A DNA stretch of 33,293 nucleotides from Fidelibacterota bacterium (lineage in GTDB: Bacteria > Fidelibacterota > Marinisomatia > Marinisomatales > UBA1611), in contig PBFM01000035.1 of the NCBI GenBank assembly GCA_002718655.1, forward strand, positions 1-33,293, written 5' to 3'. Below the pieces are notes generated by a model that saw nothing but the letters and a program-made list of their open reading frames with translations, did no database searches and was not told where the DNA came from. Positions 8,216-17,517 of this stretch are shown piece after piece; the stretch's first letter is position 1; every line of letters begins with the position of its first letter. A program made the position numbers and the translations under genes.

Positions 8216-8888
8216 CTTTTGCTACTAGTATAACACATTCACCTTTCGGTTTTTGTTTTTTATAATGCAAGCATAACTCCGATAAAGTTCCTCGTCTTAT
8301 TTCTTCGTGAACTTTTGTTAATTCACGAGCTACTACTGCAGGCCTATCTCCAAGCATTTGATTTAGCTGGTCAAGTGTTTTGCTAATCCTGTGAGGTGAT
8401 TCGTAATATATCAATGTAGCATCAACATTCTTAATATTTTCAATTTTCTTTATTCGCCCTTTTTTAGTAGGTAAAAATCCTTCAAACATAAAGCGGTCAG
8501 TTGGTAATCCGGATGTAACCAATCCTGCAATAAATGCACTCGCCCCTGGGATAGGAATTACTTCTACTGAATTCTTTATTGCTTCTCTGACTATTCTATA
8601 CGCTGGATCGGAGATTCCTGGAGTACCAGCGTCGGTTATAAGACCAAGGTCATTTCCATCTTTTAGATATCTTATTAGTCTTGGTATTCTTGAAATTTTA
8701 TTATGCTCGAAATAACTAATAAGCTTGGTTCTAATTTTATAATGTGAAAACAACCTTCTTGAATGCCTTGTGTCTTCAGATGCAACAAGACCTACACTAT
8801 TTAAAATATTCACAGCTCTAAATGTTATATCCCCTAAATTTCCAATTGGCGTAGACACAACGTACAATTTTCCTTTCTTTCCAGACAA
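8193..8888 (-). CDS. rsmI: 16S rRNA (cytidine1402-2'-O)-methyltransferase RsmI
   Basis: SAM-dependent methyltransferase of the tetrapyrrole-methylase fold, which modifies C1402 in the ribosomal P site. LYVVSTPIGNLGDITFRA (about 8-25), SEDTRHSRRLFSHY (about 37-50), ISDAGTPGISDPAYRIVR-like sequence (here LITDAGTPGISDPAYRIVR), PGASAFIAGLVTSGLPTDRFMFEGFLP and YESPHRI are family hallmarks. Length is 231 residues versus about 280 in E. coli, so it lacks the C-terminal extension. The start is a TTG at 8888, 2 nt after the upstream lysine aminotransferase stop, with no visible Shine-Dalgarno. An initial TTG is the only option close to the conserved N-terminus. Confidence 0.95.
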   Translation of the reverse strand: MSGKKGKLYVVSTPIGNLGDITFRAVNILNSVGLVASEDTRHSRRLFSHYKIRTKLISYFEHNKISRIPRLIRYLKDGNDLGLITDAGTPGISDPAYRIVREAIKNSVEVIPIPGASAFIAGLVTSGLPTDRFMFEGFLPTKKGRIKKIENIKNVDATLIYYESPHRISKTLDQLNQMLGDRPAVVARELTKVHEEIRRGTLSELCLHYKKQKPKGECVILVAKDDENVYF

Positions 8889-8890
8889 GA

Positions 8891-10234
8891 CTAAAGTCTA
8901 TTTATAGAACTTTCCATCATAAACATTGCTTGATCTATCTCATCTTCTGTTATGTTTAAATGTGGCCTAAATCGAATCGAACTATGTCCACATCCTAATA
9001 TTATCGCTCCTTCTGATTCCATATGTCTAATTAAATCATCTCTTTTATCAGAACTAGGTAAATCAAAGGCACAAAATAATCCCATACCCCTTGAGTTAGA
9101 TATCGTATTAGGATACTTTTCTTCCATTTTATTTAAACATGATAATAAATAAGCACCATTTTTGGATGCTAAGCTGACAAGATTCTCATTTTCGATAACC
9201 TCAAGATAAATGGTAAATCTCACCATATCTACTAAGTTTCCTCCAAATGTAGAATTTATTCTACTTGACTCCTTGAAAACATGGTTCTCAACCTCATCCA
9301 ATCTTCTTCCGGCAAAAATCCCACAACATTGTGTTTTTTTTCCAAAACTTATAATATCCGGTTCCATCTTCTCGCAGTATAACTTGTTTTTTTTATTAGG
9401 TTCGAAAGATTGATGCGCCCACATCTTACCTGTAATACCAATACCAGTTTGAACCTCATCGTATATTAAAAGAAAATCATTTTCTAGAGACAGAGTCTTA
9501 AGTTCTTTAAAATATTCTGACCGAAAATGATTATCTCCACCCTCACCTTGAATTGGTTCTATAATTAGGCAAGCAACATCATCAGGATTATTAGCTAGTA
9601 TATTCTTAATTTCACTTATGGATTTTTTTTCTAATAATTCCACATCTTGGATATTTTTCTTGTTAAGCGGAAATTTCAAATAAGGGTTCGAAACTCTAGG
9701 CCAATTAAATTTTGGAAAATACATCACTTTTCTAGGGTCAGGAGAATCAGTCAATGACATTGTGTAACCTGTTCTACCATGGAAACAGTCCTTAAGATGA
9801 ATGACTATATTTTTTGGTTCTTTCTTTCCTTTATCAAGATTTTTTCTAGCTTTCCAATCAAATGCAGTTTTCAATGCGTTTTCTACAGCCAACGCTCCAC
9901 CTTCAATAAAAAATGCATAGGGTAAATAATCAGGCTGAGCTATTCTTCTAACGGTATCTACAAAATTTGCCATTTCAACTGAATAAATATCAGAATTTGC
10001 TGGCTTATTGATAGCAGCAGCAGATATTCTATCAGAATTATCTAGCACGTATGGATGGTTATATCCTATAGACATAGAAGCATACATAGAAAACAAATCT
10101 AAATATTCTTTCCCTGTAGCACCATCATGAAGCCAAGAGCCATGACTTTTTTTAAGGTCAATTATTGGCGACATTCCATCAGCGAGCATGGATTTATTTA
10201 TTAATGACCTAGCCTCTTTGAAGTTTATTGACAT
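8891..10234 (-). CDS. lat: L-lysine 6-aminotransferase (class III, PLP-dependent)
   Basis: Transfers the epsilon-amino group of lysine to 2-oxoglutarate, giving 2-aminoadipate 6-semialdehyde (cyclising to piperideine-6-carboxylate); 447 residues. Class III fold with GGALAVENALKTAFDWKAR (about 112-130), HLKDCFHGRTGYTMSLT (about 146-162), the PLP-ring Asp259 in IYDEVQTG, and the Schiff-base lysine in SFGKKTQCCG (Lys299 or Lys300). The GKKTQ-CG pattern and the NWPRV segment are characteristic of lysine 6-aminotransferases rather than ornithine or GABA enzymes. It directly follows a gene for an ALDH7-type dehydrogenase (24 nt gap) that can oxidise its product, supporting a lysine catabolic operon. 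Substrate is inferred from family resemblance. Confidence 0.9.
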   Translation of the reverse strand: MSINFKEARSLINKSMLADGMSPIIDLKKSHGSWLHDGATGKEYLDLFSMYASMSIGYNHPYVLDNSDRISAAAINKPANSDIYSVEMANFVDTVRRIAQPDYLPYAFFIEGGALAVENALKTAFDWKARKNLDKGKKEPKNIVIHLKDCFHGRTGYTMSLTDSPDPRKVMYFPKFNWPRVSNPYLKFPLNKKNIQDVELLEKKSISEIKNILANNPDDVACLIIEPIQGEGGDNHFRSEYFKELKTLSLENDFLLIYDEVQTGIGITGKMWAHQSFEPNKKNKLYCEKMEPDIISFGKKTQCCGIFAGRRLDEVENHVFKESSRINSTFGGNLVDMVRFTIYLEVIENENLVSLASKNGAYLLSCLNKMEEKYPNTISNSRGMGLFCAFDLPSSDKRDDLIRHMESEGAIILGCGHSSIRFRPHLNITEDEIDQAMFMMESSINRL

Positions 10235-10258
10235 AATAACTTGAAGTATGAATTTTGA

Positions 10259-11782
10259 TTAGTTATCCAAATTAAATTCAATTCCTTGGGCAAGCGGCAG
10301 TTCACTACTCCAATTAATCGTATTTGTCTGCCTTCGCATATACTGTTTCCAGCTATCAGAACCAGACTCTCTACCCCCGCCTGTCTCTTTCTCTCCACCA
10401 AAAGCACCGCCAATTTCTGCACCAGATGTTCCAATGTTGACATTAGCAATTCCACAGTCTGAACCAACAGAGGAAAGGAATTTTTCAGCGTTTCTAATAT
10501 CCAAAGTAAAAATAGATGAGGAAAGACCTTGAGGCACATCATTGTGAATTTTTATGGCTTCATCTAATTCTGAAAAGCTAATTAAGTAAAGCACGGGTGC
10601 AAAGGTCTCTTCTTGAACGATGCCCCAACTATTTTCGGCTTCAATAATCGTAGGACTTACAAAATTACCATTACCTTCAATGATTTTTCCACCAATCAAA
10701 ATTTCACCACCGCTATCAACAGCCTTTTCTATAGCAGATAAGTAGTCACCAACTGCACTTTCATTAATCAATGGACCCATGAGAGTTTCAACATCAAGCG
10801 GATTTCCAATTTTAACTTGCTTATACGAATCTATGAGTCTCTTTTTTAATTCATCGTAAATACCTTTATGCGCCAAGACTCTTCTAGTACTAGTACATCG
10901 CTGCCCTGCTGTTCCAACTGCTCCAAAAACGATAGCTGGTACAGCTAGGTCCATATCAGCAGACTCATCAACTATGATGCAATTATTACCACCTAATTCA
11001 AGGATGGTTTTTCCAAATCTTCCTGATACAATTTTACTGACATGTCGTCCCATTTTTGTAGAACCTGTAAAGGAAACTAATGGGATTCTATCATCCTGAA
11101 TAAGCCTTTCTCCAATATCGGAACCACTACCTATAACCAAACTAAAAATATTTGGTATATCATAATTAGATAAAACTTCATTACAAATTTTTTGAACAGC
11201 AATTGCCGAAAGCGGCGTGGAAGATGACGGCTTCCATAGTGTAGTGTTACCACAAATTGCAGCAATAAATGCATTCCAACTCCATACTGCAACAGGAAAA
11301 TTGAAAGCACTTATGACACCAGTTATTCCAAGAGGATGCCATTGCTCATACATTCTATGATCCTTACGTTCAGAATGCATTGTTTTTCCATAGAGCATTC
11401 TAGATTGACCAACAGCAAAATCTGCTATGTCAATCATCTCTTGAACCTCACCATCCCCTTCTGCTTTAATCTTACCCATTTCCAAAGCGACAAGACTACC
11501 TAGCGCATCCTTATAATCTCTTAGAGCATTGCCAATCGCTCTTACTACTTGACCTCGTTCTGGCGCAGGAACCGTTCTCCATTGATGAAATGCTTCAAGT
11601 GATTTTTTAACAATATGATTATAATCCTCTAAATCGCATTTATATACAGATGCAATAATTTCATCATTTGATGGGTTTATAGAGTCAATTCTTCCAGCAT
11701 TAGTAGTTTTACTCCAGTGACCTGGGCCAAGACTACCACCAAAATTTTCATTACCAATTCCTAGTTTTTTCAAAAAATCCAT
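10259..11782 (-). CDS. ALDH7-type aldehyde dehydrogenase, likely aminoadipate-semialdehyde dehydrogenase
   Basis: NAD(P)-dependent oxidation of 2-aminoadipate semialdehyde to 2-aminoadipate is the likely reaction; 507 residues, normal for the antiquitin (ALDH7A1) group. The N-terminus FLKKLGI...[20 protein letters not shown] is family-like. Catalytic features are Asn161 in [13 protein letters not shown], Glu262 in [10 protein letters not shown], Cys296 in [12 protein letters not shown] and the cofactor-binding [19 protein letters not shown] and [24 protein letters not shown] at the C-terminus are typical of ALDH7. It lies 2 nt after the ornithine-type aminotransferase and 24 nt before lysine 6-aminotransferase. 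Assignment to this substrate rests on the neighbour as much as on sequence. Confidence 0.9.
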   Translation of the reverse strand: MDFLKKLGIGNENFGGSLGPGHWSKTTNAGRIDSINPSNDEIIASVYKCDLEDYNHIVKKSLEAFHQWRTVPAPERGQVVRAIGNALRDYKDALGSLVALEMGKIKAEGDGEVQEMIDIADFAVGQSRMLYGKTMHSERKDHRMYEQWHPLGITGVISAFNFPVAVWSWNAFIAAICGNTTLWKPSSSTPLSAIAVQKICNEVLSNYDIPNIFSLVIGSGSDIGERLIQDDRIPLVSFTGSTKMGRHVSKIVSGRFGKTILELGGNNCIIVDESADMDLAVPAIVFGAVGTAGQRCTSTRRVLAHKGIYDELKKRLIDSYKQVKIGNPLDVETLMGPLINESAVGDYLSAIEKAVDSGGEILIGGKIIEGNGNFVSPTIIEAENSWGIVQEETFAPVLYLISFSELDEAIKIHNDVPQGLSSSIFTLDIRNAEKFLSSVGSDCGIANVNIGTSGAEIGGAFGGEKETGGGRESGSDSWKQYMRRQTNTINWSSELPLAQGIEFNLDN

Positions 11783-11784
11783 AT

Positions 11785-13116
11785 TTATAGACCTTTAATT
11801 ACTGATCGAATTGCCTCAGATAAACGATCGATCTGGTTTTTGTTGATTGTTAGTGCCGGAGCAAGACGCACTGTTGTATGGTGAGTCTCTTTCGCATATA
11901 CTCCATGATTTAATAGCTGGACTGAAACCTTATGCCCATCAAGGTGTTTTTCACTGTGCATTTCAAATGCAGTTAATAAGCCCTTTCCTCTAACTTCTTT
12001 AATCTTATCTGGGAAATCCTTTTTTATGCCATTAAGAATTTCAAGTAGATATGCTCCATTATTTCTTGCATTTTCTGCTAACTGCTCATCAACCATCACC
12101 TTTATTGCGTATGTGCCTACTACAGATGCTAACGGATATCCACCAAAAGTAGAACCTTCGCTCCCAGGTGTTAAAACATCTATGACATCTTTTCTTCCTG
12201 CTACAAATGAGACTGGAAGAATACCTCCTCCTGCCGCTTTTCCACATCCCATCAAATCAGGTTTTACTCCAAACAATTGATGAGCAAAATTCATTCCTGT
12301 CCTTCCAAATCCAGTTTGAACCTCATCCATTGCAAGTAAAATGTTATATTTTTTACATAAATATGCTACTTTAGTAAAATAATCATCATTTGGCACTATA
12401 ACTCCTGCCTCTCCTTGGATTGGCTCAACCATAAAACTTGCTATTCTATCTCCTTTATCCTTAAATAGATTTTCAAGAGAATTCACATCATTATATGGTA
12501 CAAGTTCAATTCCTGGAAGAAAGGGTCCAAATCCTGCTCTGGATTCTTCATCATCGGACATAGATATTGCAGCTACAGATCTACCGTGGAAGTTTCCTTT
12601 TGCTCCAACAATAATAATCTCTTCTTCAGGAATTCCTTTTTTATAGAAACCCCATCGCCTGCTAATCTTGAAAGATAATTCCCACGATTCCACACCTGCA
12701 ACTTTTGGAACGACCTTATCCATTCCTGTTATACCTGTGGCAGCAAGTAAAAATGCGCTCATGTATTTATGTCTAATGGAGCGAGGAACGGTAGGAAGTT
12801 TTTCTTCATTAAGGTGCTTAACCACTGCATCTACAATAGTTTGATTTAATTGTCCCTGATTAACTGCAGAGTAGCAGCATAATCCATCAATAAGTTCTGT
12901 TTCTATGAACTTTTTGACATCATCGGGGTGTGGACGTCGTGCAATTAAAGTAGAAGAATCTTTTACCTTTGACACTACTACGTTTTCTAATGGTGAGTAA
13001 TTTTGCCCGCCTTTTTCTTTTTCAATTGACTCATGATCACTAGGGGTTAGTTCACCTATACATATCCCGTCAACCGTAAGGCCATCACCATATCCGCTAA
13101 TGTTAACTGAAGTCAT
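11785..13116 (-). CDS. Divergent ornithine-type class III aminotransferase
   Basis: PLP-dependent omega-aminotransferase of 443 residues that most resembles ornithine aminotransferases: CYSAVNQGQ (about 81-89), [15 protein letters not shown] (173-187), [12 protein letters not shown] (231-242), [12 protein letters not shown] with PLP-ring Asp264, and Lys293 in [14 protein letters not shown] as the Schiff-base lysine. It differs from textbook enzymes. The usual DxxGxxYLD strand before YSAVNQGH is replaced by a segment ending [12 protein letters not shown], the phosphate-binding motif reads AGVESWEL instead of TGVEAVET, and there is an extra 45-residue N-terminal stretch. Heading a run with ALDH7 and lysine 6-aminotransferase, it may act on ornithine or on another step of lysine breakdown. 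I cannot tell which. Confidence 0.85.
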   Translation of the reverse strand: MTSVNISGYGDGLTVDGICIGELTPSDHESIEKEKGGQNYSPLENVVVSKVKDSSTLIARRPHPDDVKKFIETELIDGLCCYSAVNQGQLNQTIVDAVVKHLNEEKLPTVPRSIRHKYMSAFLLAATGITGMDKVVPKVAGVESWELSFKISRRWGFYKKGIPEEEIIIVGAKGNFHGRSVAAISMSDDEESRAGFGPFLPGIELVPYNDVNSLENLFKDKGDRIASFMVEPIQGEAGVIVPNDDYFTKVAYLCKKYNILLAMDEVQTGFGRTGMNFAHQLFGVKPDLMGCGKAAGGGILPVSFVAGRKDVIDVLTPGSEGSTFGGYPLASVVGTYAIKVMVDEQLAENARNNGAYLLEILNGIKKDFPDKIKEVRGKGLLTAFEMHSEKHLDGHKVSVQLLNHGVYAKETHHTTVRLAPALTINKNQIDRLSEAIRSVIKGL

Positions 13117-13205
13117 AGTTTTTTTATTATTTGTAAAGAAAAAATGCTAGAAAATTTAATCAATAAATCAGATAATAATGGATAGAATAAATCAGTTTTT
13201 GAATT

Positions 13206-14576
13206 TTAATTACGTGGCAACCTAGTATCCATATCTGCGACAACATAGGCCATTATTGTCATTGCCGCAACACAGTGATTAAAATCATAATAATTAACCT
13301 TATCAAATGTATCTGCGCTTGAATGGTGGTACCAAAAATAACGACTATTATCAACATTAAGAGACATTACAGGAATTCCTTCATCATTTAAAATTGCAAC
13401 ATCTGGTGCTCTACCCCAATTTGTTTGCAAATTAGCTCTAATTGGTTTTAATAATTCATGTATCTCATCCACTAGAACCCTAGCATCATCGGAACCAGTA
13501 AACCCAAATCCGGTAGGAGCAAATACTCCAGCATCAGATTCAATAGCTAAAATATGGTCATCCAACTCATCTAAATGCATATCGCGATACGCTTTACTAC
13601 CTTTTAAACCATTTTCTTCATTTGTCCATAGTACACATCGAATTGTTCTCTTTGGTTTTAGGCCAAGTTCTTTGATAATTCTAAGTGTCTCCCAAGCTGC
13701 AATGCATCCCCCCCCATCATCATGTGCGCCCTGTCCTACATCCCAAGAATCTATGTGACCACCAACAACAACTATTTCATTAGGAAACTCACTTCCTTTG
13801 ATTTCAGATAGAATATTTCGTGACCATTTGTCCCCGACTGTCCTAGCTTCCATTTTCATCTTTATTGTGATTTTTTGACCGCGATCGTACATTCTACCTA
13901 ACATCATAGCATCCTCCATAGTTAAGGCTGCCGCTGGAATTTTTTTATATTTTTCATCGTAAGCCATATTCCCAGTATGAGGTGTATCCATTGACCATGT
14001 TCCAACGGATCGGATAAGAGCTCCAGAAGCACCATGTTTTGAGGCCATATTTGCGCCATTATATCGATATTTTACCGTTTCACCATATGTAGTGAATGGA
14101 ACATTGTATAGAATTATATTTCCTTTTATCTTATCAGAATATTTTTCAAGCTCATCAAAATTATTCACCACTATTAATTCACTTATGATACCGCTCTTTG
14201 GAGTACTCACACTAGATCCTAGCCCCAGCATCTTCAAATCTCTTTTATAGGGTTTCAATATCTCCACAGATTCTTTTCCTCTTTTCCAATAAGGAACCTT
14301 AACCCTTTCACTACTTACATTATCATAGCCATCCTTTTTCATTTCTTTTAATATCCAGTTTATTGAATTCTCTAAATTTTTTGAGCCACTCAGTCTTGGT
14401 CCAAATGAATCACATAGATATGCCAATCTTTTATAGGCAGTACTATCTGAAAGAGCCTTTGATATGATTCTAAGTGAAACATCAGTATATCTATCTTTAA
14501 TTTCATTTGCATGAAGAATAGATAATCCTTGAAGAAAAATAATAAAAATAATGATCAACTTATTATTTTGTTTCAT
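13206..14576 (-). CDS. Secreted M28 family peptidase, carboxypeptidase Q-like
   Basis: Zinc peptidase of 456 residues with an N-terminal signal peptide (KLIIIFIIFLQGLSILHA). A PA-type insert (GIISELIVVNN...GNIILYNVPFTTYGETVKYRYNGA, about 125-180) precedes the M28 catalytic domain. The metal and catalytic residues are visible in GGHIDSWDVGQGAHDDGGG (about 270-288), WTNEENGLKGSKAYRD, AIESDAGVF and WYHHSSADTFDKV. The PFTTYGETV segment and SMDTPHTGN resemble the PGCP/CPQ group. It would hydrolyse dipeptides or release C-terminal amino acids in the periplasm or outside the cell. It starts in a 4-nt ATGA overlap with the DUF1028 gene upstream, so the two are coupled. Confidence 0.93.
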   Translation of the reverse strand: MKQNNKLIIIFIIFLQGLSILHANEIKDRYTDVSLRIISKALSDSTAYKRLAYLCDSFGPRLSGSKNLENSINWILKEMKKDGYDNVSSERVKVPYWKRGKESVEILKPYKRDLKMLGLGSSVSTPKSGIISELIVVNNFDELEKYSDKIKGNIILYNVPFTTYGETVKYRYNGANMASKHGASGALIRSVGTWSMDTPHTGNMAYDEKYKKIPAAALTMEDAMMLGRMYDRGQKITIKMKMEARTVGDKWSRNILSEIKGSEFPNEIVVVGGHIDSWDVGQGAHDDGGGCIAAWETLRIIKELGLKPKRTIRCVLWTNEENGLKGSKAYRDMHLDELDDHILAIESDAGVFAPTGFGFTGSDDARVLVDEIHELLKPIRANLQTNWGRAPDVAILNDEGIPVMSLNVDNSRYFWYHHSSADTFDKVNYYDFNHCVAAMTIMAYVVADMDTRLPRN

Positions 14577-15472
14577 ACAACACCGATAATTTGAAATAGT
14601 AATAAATAAAGATCTGAGAATTCTAAAGAACCATTAAAATTTGTATCAGCTGGAAAAATAAAACTTCCATCAATTAAAAGTGATCCGTTCAAATGATCTG
14701 TTAAGAGCATAATATCAAATATATCTACAATCGAGTCCCAATTTATATCTCCTAAAGTATAATTTTCCTGTTTCCAGTGCCAGTATAAAGAAAATAAACT
14801 ATCTAAAGGATTTATTGTTAATGGAGCATTATCAACATTAATATCCAAAAATAAAGAATCGATAGAATTATTTGGTTGTGCAATGCGGATGAAGGCAGAG
14901 ATTGCTGGTGTCCCATATGGAGCACATCTTGAATCTGCACCAGCAACATTAGCGGCCATTATTGATGCAATCATCCGCTCTTCAAGTGAACCATATGCAT
15001 GTAAAAAAGCATCCTCCATATCATCTAATATCTCTTGACCAAGTAGTATGTTCCCTTGAATTGAATAATTATCACCAACTATGTGGTTTTTATAATCAAG
15101 ACAATTTTCACCCGTATGGGCTGCTGCTCTACTACTTCCATCATTTATATCAACAATACCATATTGCCTAATTGAGGAATTGTTTTCACTATCATTTTCA
15201 ATTAACCAATCAACAATTTCTTGTGGAGAAAACCCCTGTATCATTAAAGAACCTGCGCTGTCTTGATTCGTCTCATTCCAATATGACTGTGTATGTATTG
15301 CTCCTAAACCAGGATAGATATCACTAATGATAATTGAACCTTGTATGCATGATGCACCAGCACTTCCAATTTTACCGCTCATAGTATCTACTGCAATTAT
15401 TGAAAATGTATCTTGTGATAGAATGTGGCAATGTATTGAGAATAAGAATGAATATGTTAATATTTTTTTCAT
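14573..15472 (-). CDS. Secreted DUF1028 protein with C-terminal dockerin-type repeats
   Basis: A 299-residue secreted protein. It has a signal peptide (residues 1-19, ending ILSQ) and a DUF1028 domain, an Ntn-hydrolase-like fold of unclear activity (about 20-215: TFSIIAVDTMSGKIGSAGASCIQGS, GLGAIHTQSYWN, AAAHTGENCLDYKNHIVGDNYSIQGN). The last 60 residues hold two dockerin-like calcium-loop repeats: GDINWDSIVDIFDIMLLTDH and ADTNFNGSLEFSDLYLLL, each with the D-x-N-x-[DN] pattern. DUF1028 proteins are often near peptidase genes; here the gene overlaps an M28 peptidase gene by 4 nt. The dockerin-like tail suggests surface or extracellular binding. The function of DUF1028 itself is unknown. Confidence 0.9.
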   Translation of the reverse strand: MKKILTYSFLFSIHCHILSQDTFSIIAVDTMSGKIGSAGASCIQGSIIISDIYPGLGAIHTQSYWNETNQDSAGSLMIQGFSPQEIVDWLIENDSENNSSIRQYGIVDINDGSSRAAAHTGENCLDYKNHIVGDNYSIQGNILLGQEILDDMEDAFLHAYGSLEERMIASIMAANVAGADSRCAPYGTPAISAFIRIAQPNNSIDSLFLDINVDNAPLTINPLDSLFSLYWHWKQENYTLGDINWDSIVDIFDIMLLTDHLNGSLLIDGSFIFPADTNFNGSLEFSDLYLLLFQIIGVV

Positions 15473-15487
15473 GTAAATATTATTTTC

Positions 15488-16363
15488 TCATAGTCTCATT
15501 TTTTCGATGAATGAAATAATCTTTCTTGCGACATCTGTACGTGAACTCGTTTCGATTCCTTGCAAACCTGGTGATGAATTAACCTCCAGGATAAGCGGCC
15601 CTCTGTTAGACCTCATTAAATCAACCCCAGCAACAGAAAGACCAAGTATCTTTGATGATTTTATTGCCATTTCTTTCTCTTCCTGTGTCAGTTCGACATT
15701 ATGCATTGTGCCGCCTCTATGAACATTCGATCTGAACTCTCCTTCAGGTGCCACTCTTTTCATTGAAGCAACTACCTTATCCCCAACAACAAATGCTCTC
15801 AAATCAGTTCCTGCAGATTCTTTTATGAACTCTTGTACCATTATGTCTGCATCAAGTTGCCGAAACGCACTCATTACTGATTCTGCAGCTTTAATAGTTT
15901 CTGCTAAAACGATACCTTGCCCTTGAGTTCCTTGTAATAATTTCATTATTAACGGAATAGTACTGACTGATTCAATAACTCCTTTTATATCTTTTGTATG
16001 GCTAGCAAAACCAGTTACTGGCATATTTATTCCTGCCTCTGCCAATATTTGCATCGATCTCAGTTTATCTCTGGAATTAGCTATTGCAAGTGAGGAATTA
16101 ACACAATAACAGCTCATCATTTCGAATTGCTTGACAACCGCTGTTCCATAAAAAGTGTTAGAAGCACCAATTCTTGGTATGACTGCATCAACTTTTCCTA
16201 ATGATTCGCCTCCATAATAGATTGTTAATCTGTCAGATGTTATGTTCATGTAACATCTCATATAATCAATAACTCTTACATTATGGCCCATTGCATTACC
16301 AACCTTTACCAACCTGCTCGTAGAATATAAATTTTTATTTCGTGATAAAATAAATATATTCAT
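15488..16363 (-). CDS. rimK: ATP-grasp ligase RimK, ribosomal protein S6 glutamylase
   Basis: Adds glutamate residues to the C-terminus of ribosomal protein S6 (and makes poly-glutamate in vitro in E. coli). It has 291 residues, close to the 300 of E. coli RimK, and matches it along its length: [23 protein letters not shown] (about 60-82), [65 protein letters not shown] and [27 protein letters not shown] (ATP-grasp metal-binding region). The start overlaps the stop of the preceding retropepsin-like gene as ATGA, giving a rimB-rimK pair. I considered a LysX-type lysine-biosynthesis ligase because of the nearby lysine genes and rejected it on these motifs. Confidence 0.93.
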   Translation of the reverse strand: MNIFILSRNKNLYSTSRLVKVGNAMGHNVRVIDYMRCYMNITSDRLTIYYGGESLGKVDAVIPRIGASNTFYGTAVVKQFEMMSCYCVNSSLAIANSRDKLRSMQILAEAGINMPVTGFASHTKDIKGVIESVSTIPLIMKLLQGTQGQGIVLAETIKAAESVMSAFRQLDADIMVQEFIKESAGTDLRAFVVGDKVVASMKRVAPEGEFRSNVHRGGTMHNVELTQEEKEMAIKSSKILGLSVAGVDLMRSNRGPLILEVNSSPGLQGIETSSRTDVARKIISFIEKMRL

Positions 16364-16818
16364 TGATTATGGTTTTTCATCCTTCCCGCTAAATATGATT
16401 TGTGTGCATATATTAGGTGCTTCCTTAATAAACTATTGCGACCAAGTAGCATTGGATAGGTCATCTTATTTCTTGTGGTCAAAGTAACTTTTGTTTTCCA
16501 AGATATTTTCCCTAATCTGATTTTTAATTTTATAAGCGGCCTTATTTCAGTATCCCCAAATGAATTAATTATTTTTTTATGTTCGATTAATCTTGTTTTA
16601 ATTTTTGTTGAATTTTCTTCTTGAGTCAGAATAAAACTTACCCATTTATTATTACCTTTATCATATTCAATGATTTCTGTCGCATGCAAAGCAGAGGTTC
16701 TGGCTCCTGTATCAACCTTGGCCTTTAATGGAAAATCATCATAGGTTGGTAAATATATCCATTCTCTCCAGCCTATAGGTGTAATAGATTGAATATTATT
16801 AATTTGTTTTGAATCCAT
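16360..16818 (-). CDS. RimB-like ATP-dependent zinc protease (retropepsin-like)
   Basis: A 152-residue protein of the COG4067/DUF785 family, whose members include RimB. The signature is [14 protein letters not shown] (about 36-50), a retropepsin-type D-T-G motif that places the catalytic Asp. [24 protein letters not shown] precedes it, and [12 protein letters not shown] and [14 protein letters not shown] near the C-terminus complete the fold. In Pseudomonas, RimB is encoded with RimK and trims the glutamate tail or modulates its activity. Here the gene overlaps rimK by 4 nt, and no rimA-like gene is present between them. A hairpin with an AAGG in its loop covers the leader immediately before the ATG. 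Confidence 0.85.
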   Translation of the reverse strand: MDSKQINNIQSITPIGWREWIYLPTYDDFPLKAKVDTGARTSALHATEIIEYDKGNNKWVSFILTQEENSTKIKTRLIEHKKIINSFGDTEIRPLIKLKIRLGKISWKTKVTLTTRNKMTYPMLLGRNSLLRKHLIYAHKSYLAGRMKNHNQ

Positions 16819-16819
16819 A

Positions 16820-16837
16820 GTGGCCTTTATTCGCCAC
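16820..16837 (-). promoter_or_regulatory. Leader hairpin overlapping the rimB-like ribosome binding site
   Basis: Arms GTGGC (16820-16824) and GCCAC (16833-16837) enclose an 8-nt loop containing AAAGG on the minus strand, the only Shine-Dalgarno-like stretch before the ATG at 16818. The base-paired strand ends 1 nt before the start codon. It might modulate translation; it could also be chance. Confidence 0.35.
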
Positions 16838-16872
16838 AGTTCAAACTTTCATATTATGGATTGATTCTATTT

Positions 16873-17421
16873 CTACCCACCTTCCTGCATGTCAGAATCC
16901 ACAATGCGATTTAAAGGGGGTAGGTTTATTATTTCCCTACTGAAGTAGTCAGCAATTGTTGAAATAATATTACCTATGCTAATTAAACCAACCGGTTTTA
17001 GCAGATCGTCAACAATAGGAACATGTCTAAAACCTCCAACATGCATTTTATTTAAAGCATATGCGAGTGGATCTTCTGGAGAAAGATGTTCAGGATTTTC
17101 TGTCATAAACTCATCAACAGTTACTATATCTAAATCAAATCCTTTTCCTGTTACTTTCAACAGGATGTCCCTTTCTGTGAGAATACCAGTGAGTACACCA
17201 TCTTTTTCAATGAGTAAACAGTTTTGCTGCTTATCTTGCAAGAAATTGAGAGCATTTTTTAGATTTGTACCCGATTCTACAGATAATGGGGCTTGTAAAT
17301 CAAGTGAGGAGATTGGGTCTTGAATCTTTACAGCAGTAGTAATGTCTGGTTCCTCATTATTGGACTCTAGACTTTCATACCATTCATCATCATCTGAAGT
17401 AAAGTGGAAATCGATATACAT
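16873..17421 (-). CDS. CBS-pair domain protein
   Basis: A small cytosolic protein of 182 residues with a short acidic N-terminus (SDDDEWYESLESNNEE) and two CBS domains. These run about residues 45-105 (GTNLKNALNFLQDKQQNCLLIEKDGVLTGILTERDIL) and 115-175 (DPLAYALNKMHVGGFRHVPIVDDLLKPVGLISIGNII). CBS pairs usually bind adenine nucleotides and sense energy state. No catalytic or transport domain is fused, so its partner is unknown. I used the ATG at 17421; an in-frame TTG at 17457 would add 12 residues, and neither has a clear Shine-Dalgarno. It sits 54 nt upstream of the rimB-like gene on the same strand and 96 nt downstream of the YqaA-type gene, so it may be a stress or ribosome-regulation partner of the rim pair (inference). 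Confidence 0.85.
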   Translation of the reverse strand: MYIDFHFTSDDDEWYESLESNNEEPDITTAVKIQDPISSLDLQAPLSVESGTNLKNALNFLQDKQQNCLLIEKDGVLTGILTERDILLKVTGKGFDLDIVTVDEFMTENPEHLSPEDPLAYALNKMHVGGFRHVPIVDDLLKPVGLISIGNIISTIADYFSREIINLPPLNRIVDSDMQEGG

Positions 17422-17517
17422 AATAAGGAATATATGGGATAGATAATTTAAAATCAACTATCTAAATAAGAGTTAATAGATAGCCCTAAGTTATTAGCAT
17501 TAATTATACAGATAACC

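Noticed and set aside
10225-10542. 105-residue open frame overlapping the aldehyde dehydrogenase gene
   Set aside because: It lies in another frame of a well-conserved ALDH gene and shows no family resemblance; it is a Leu/Val-rich shadow.
15488-16363. LysX-type ligase for lysine biosynthesis
   Set aside because: Tested because lysine genes lie nearby; the sequence matches RimK along its length, and no LysW-like carrier gene is visible.
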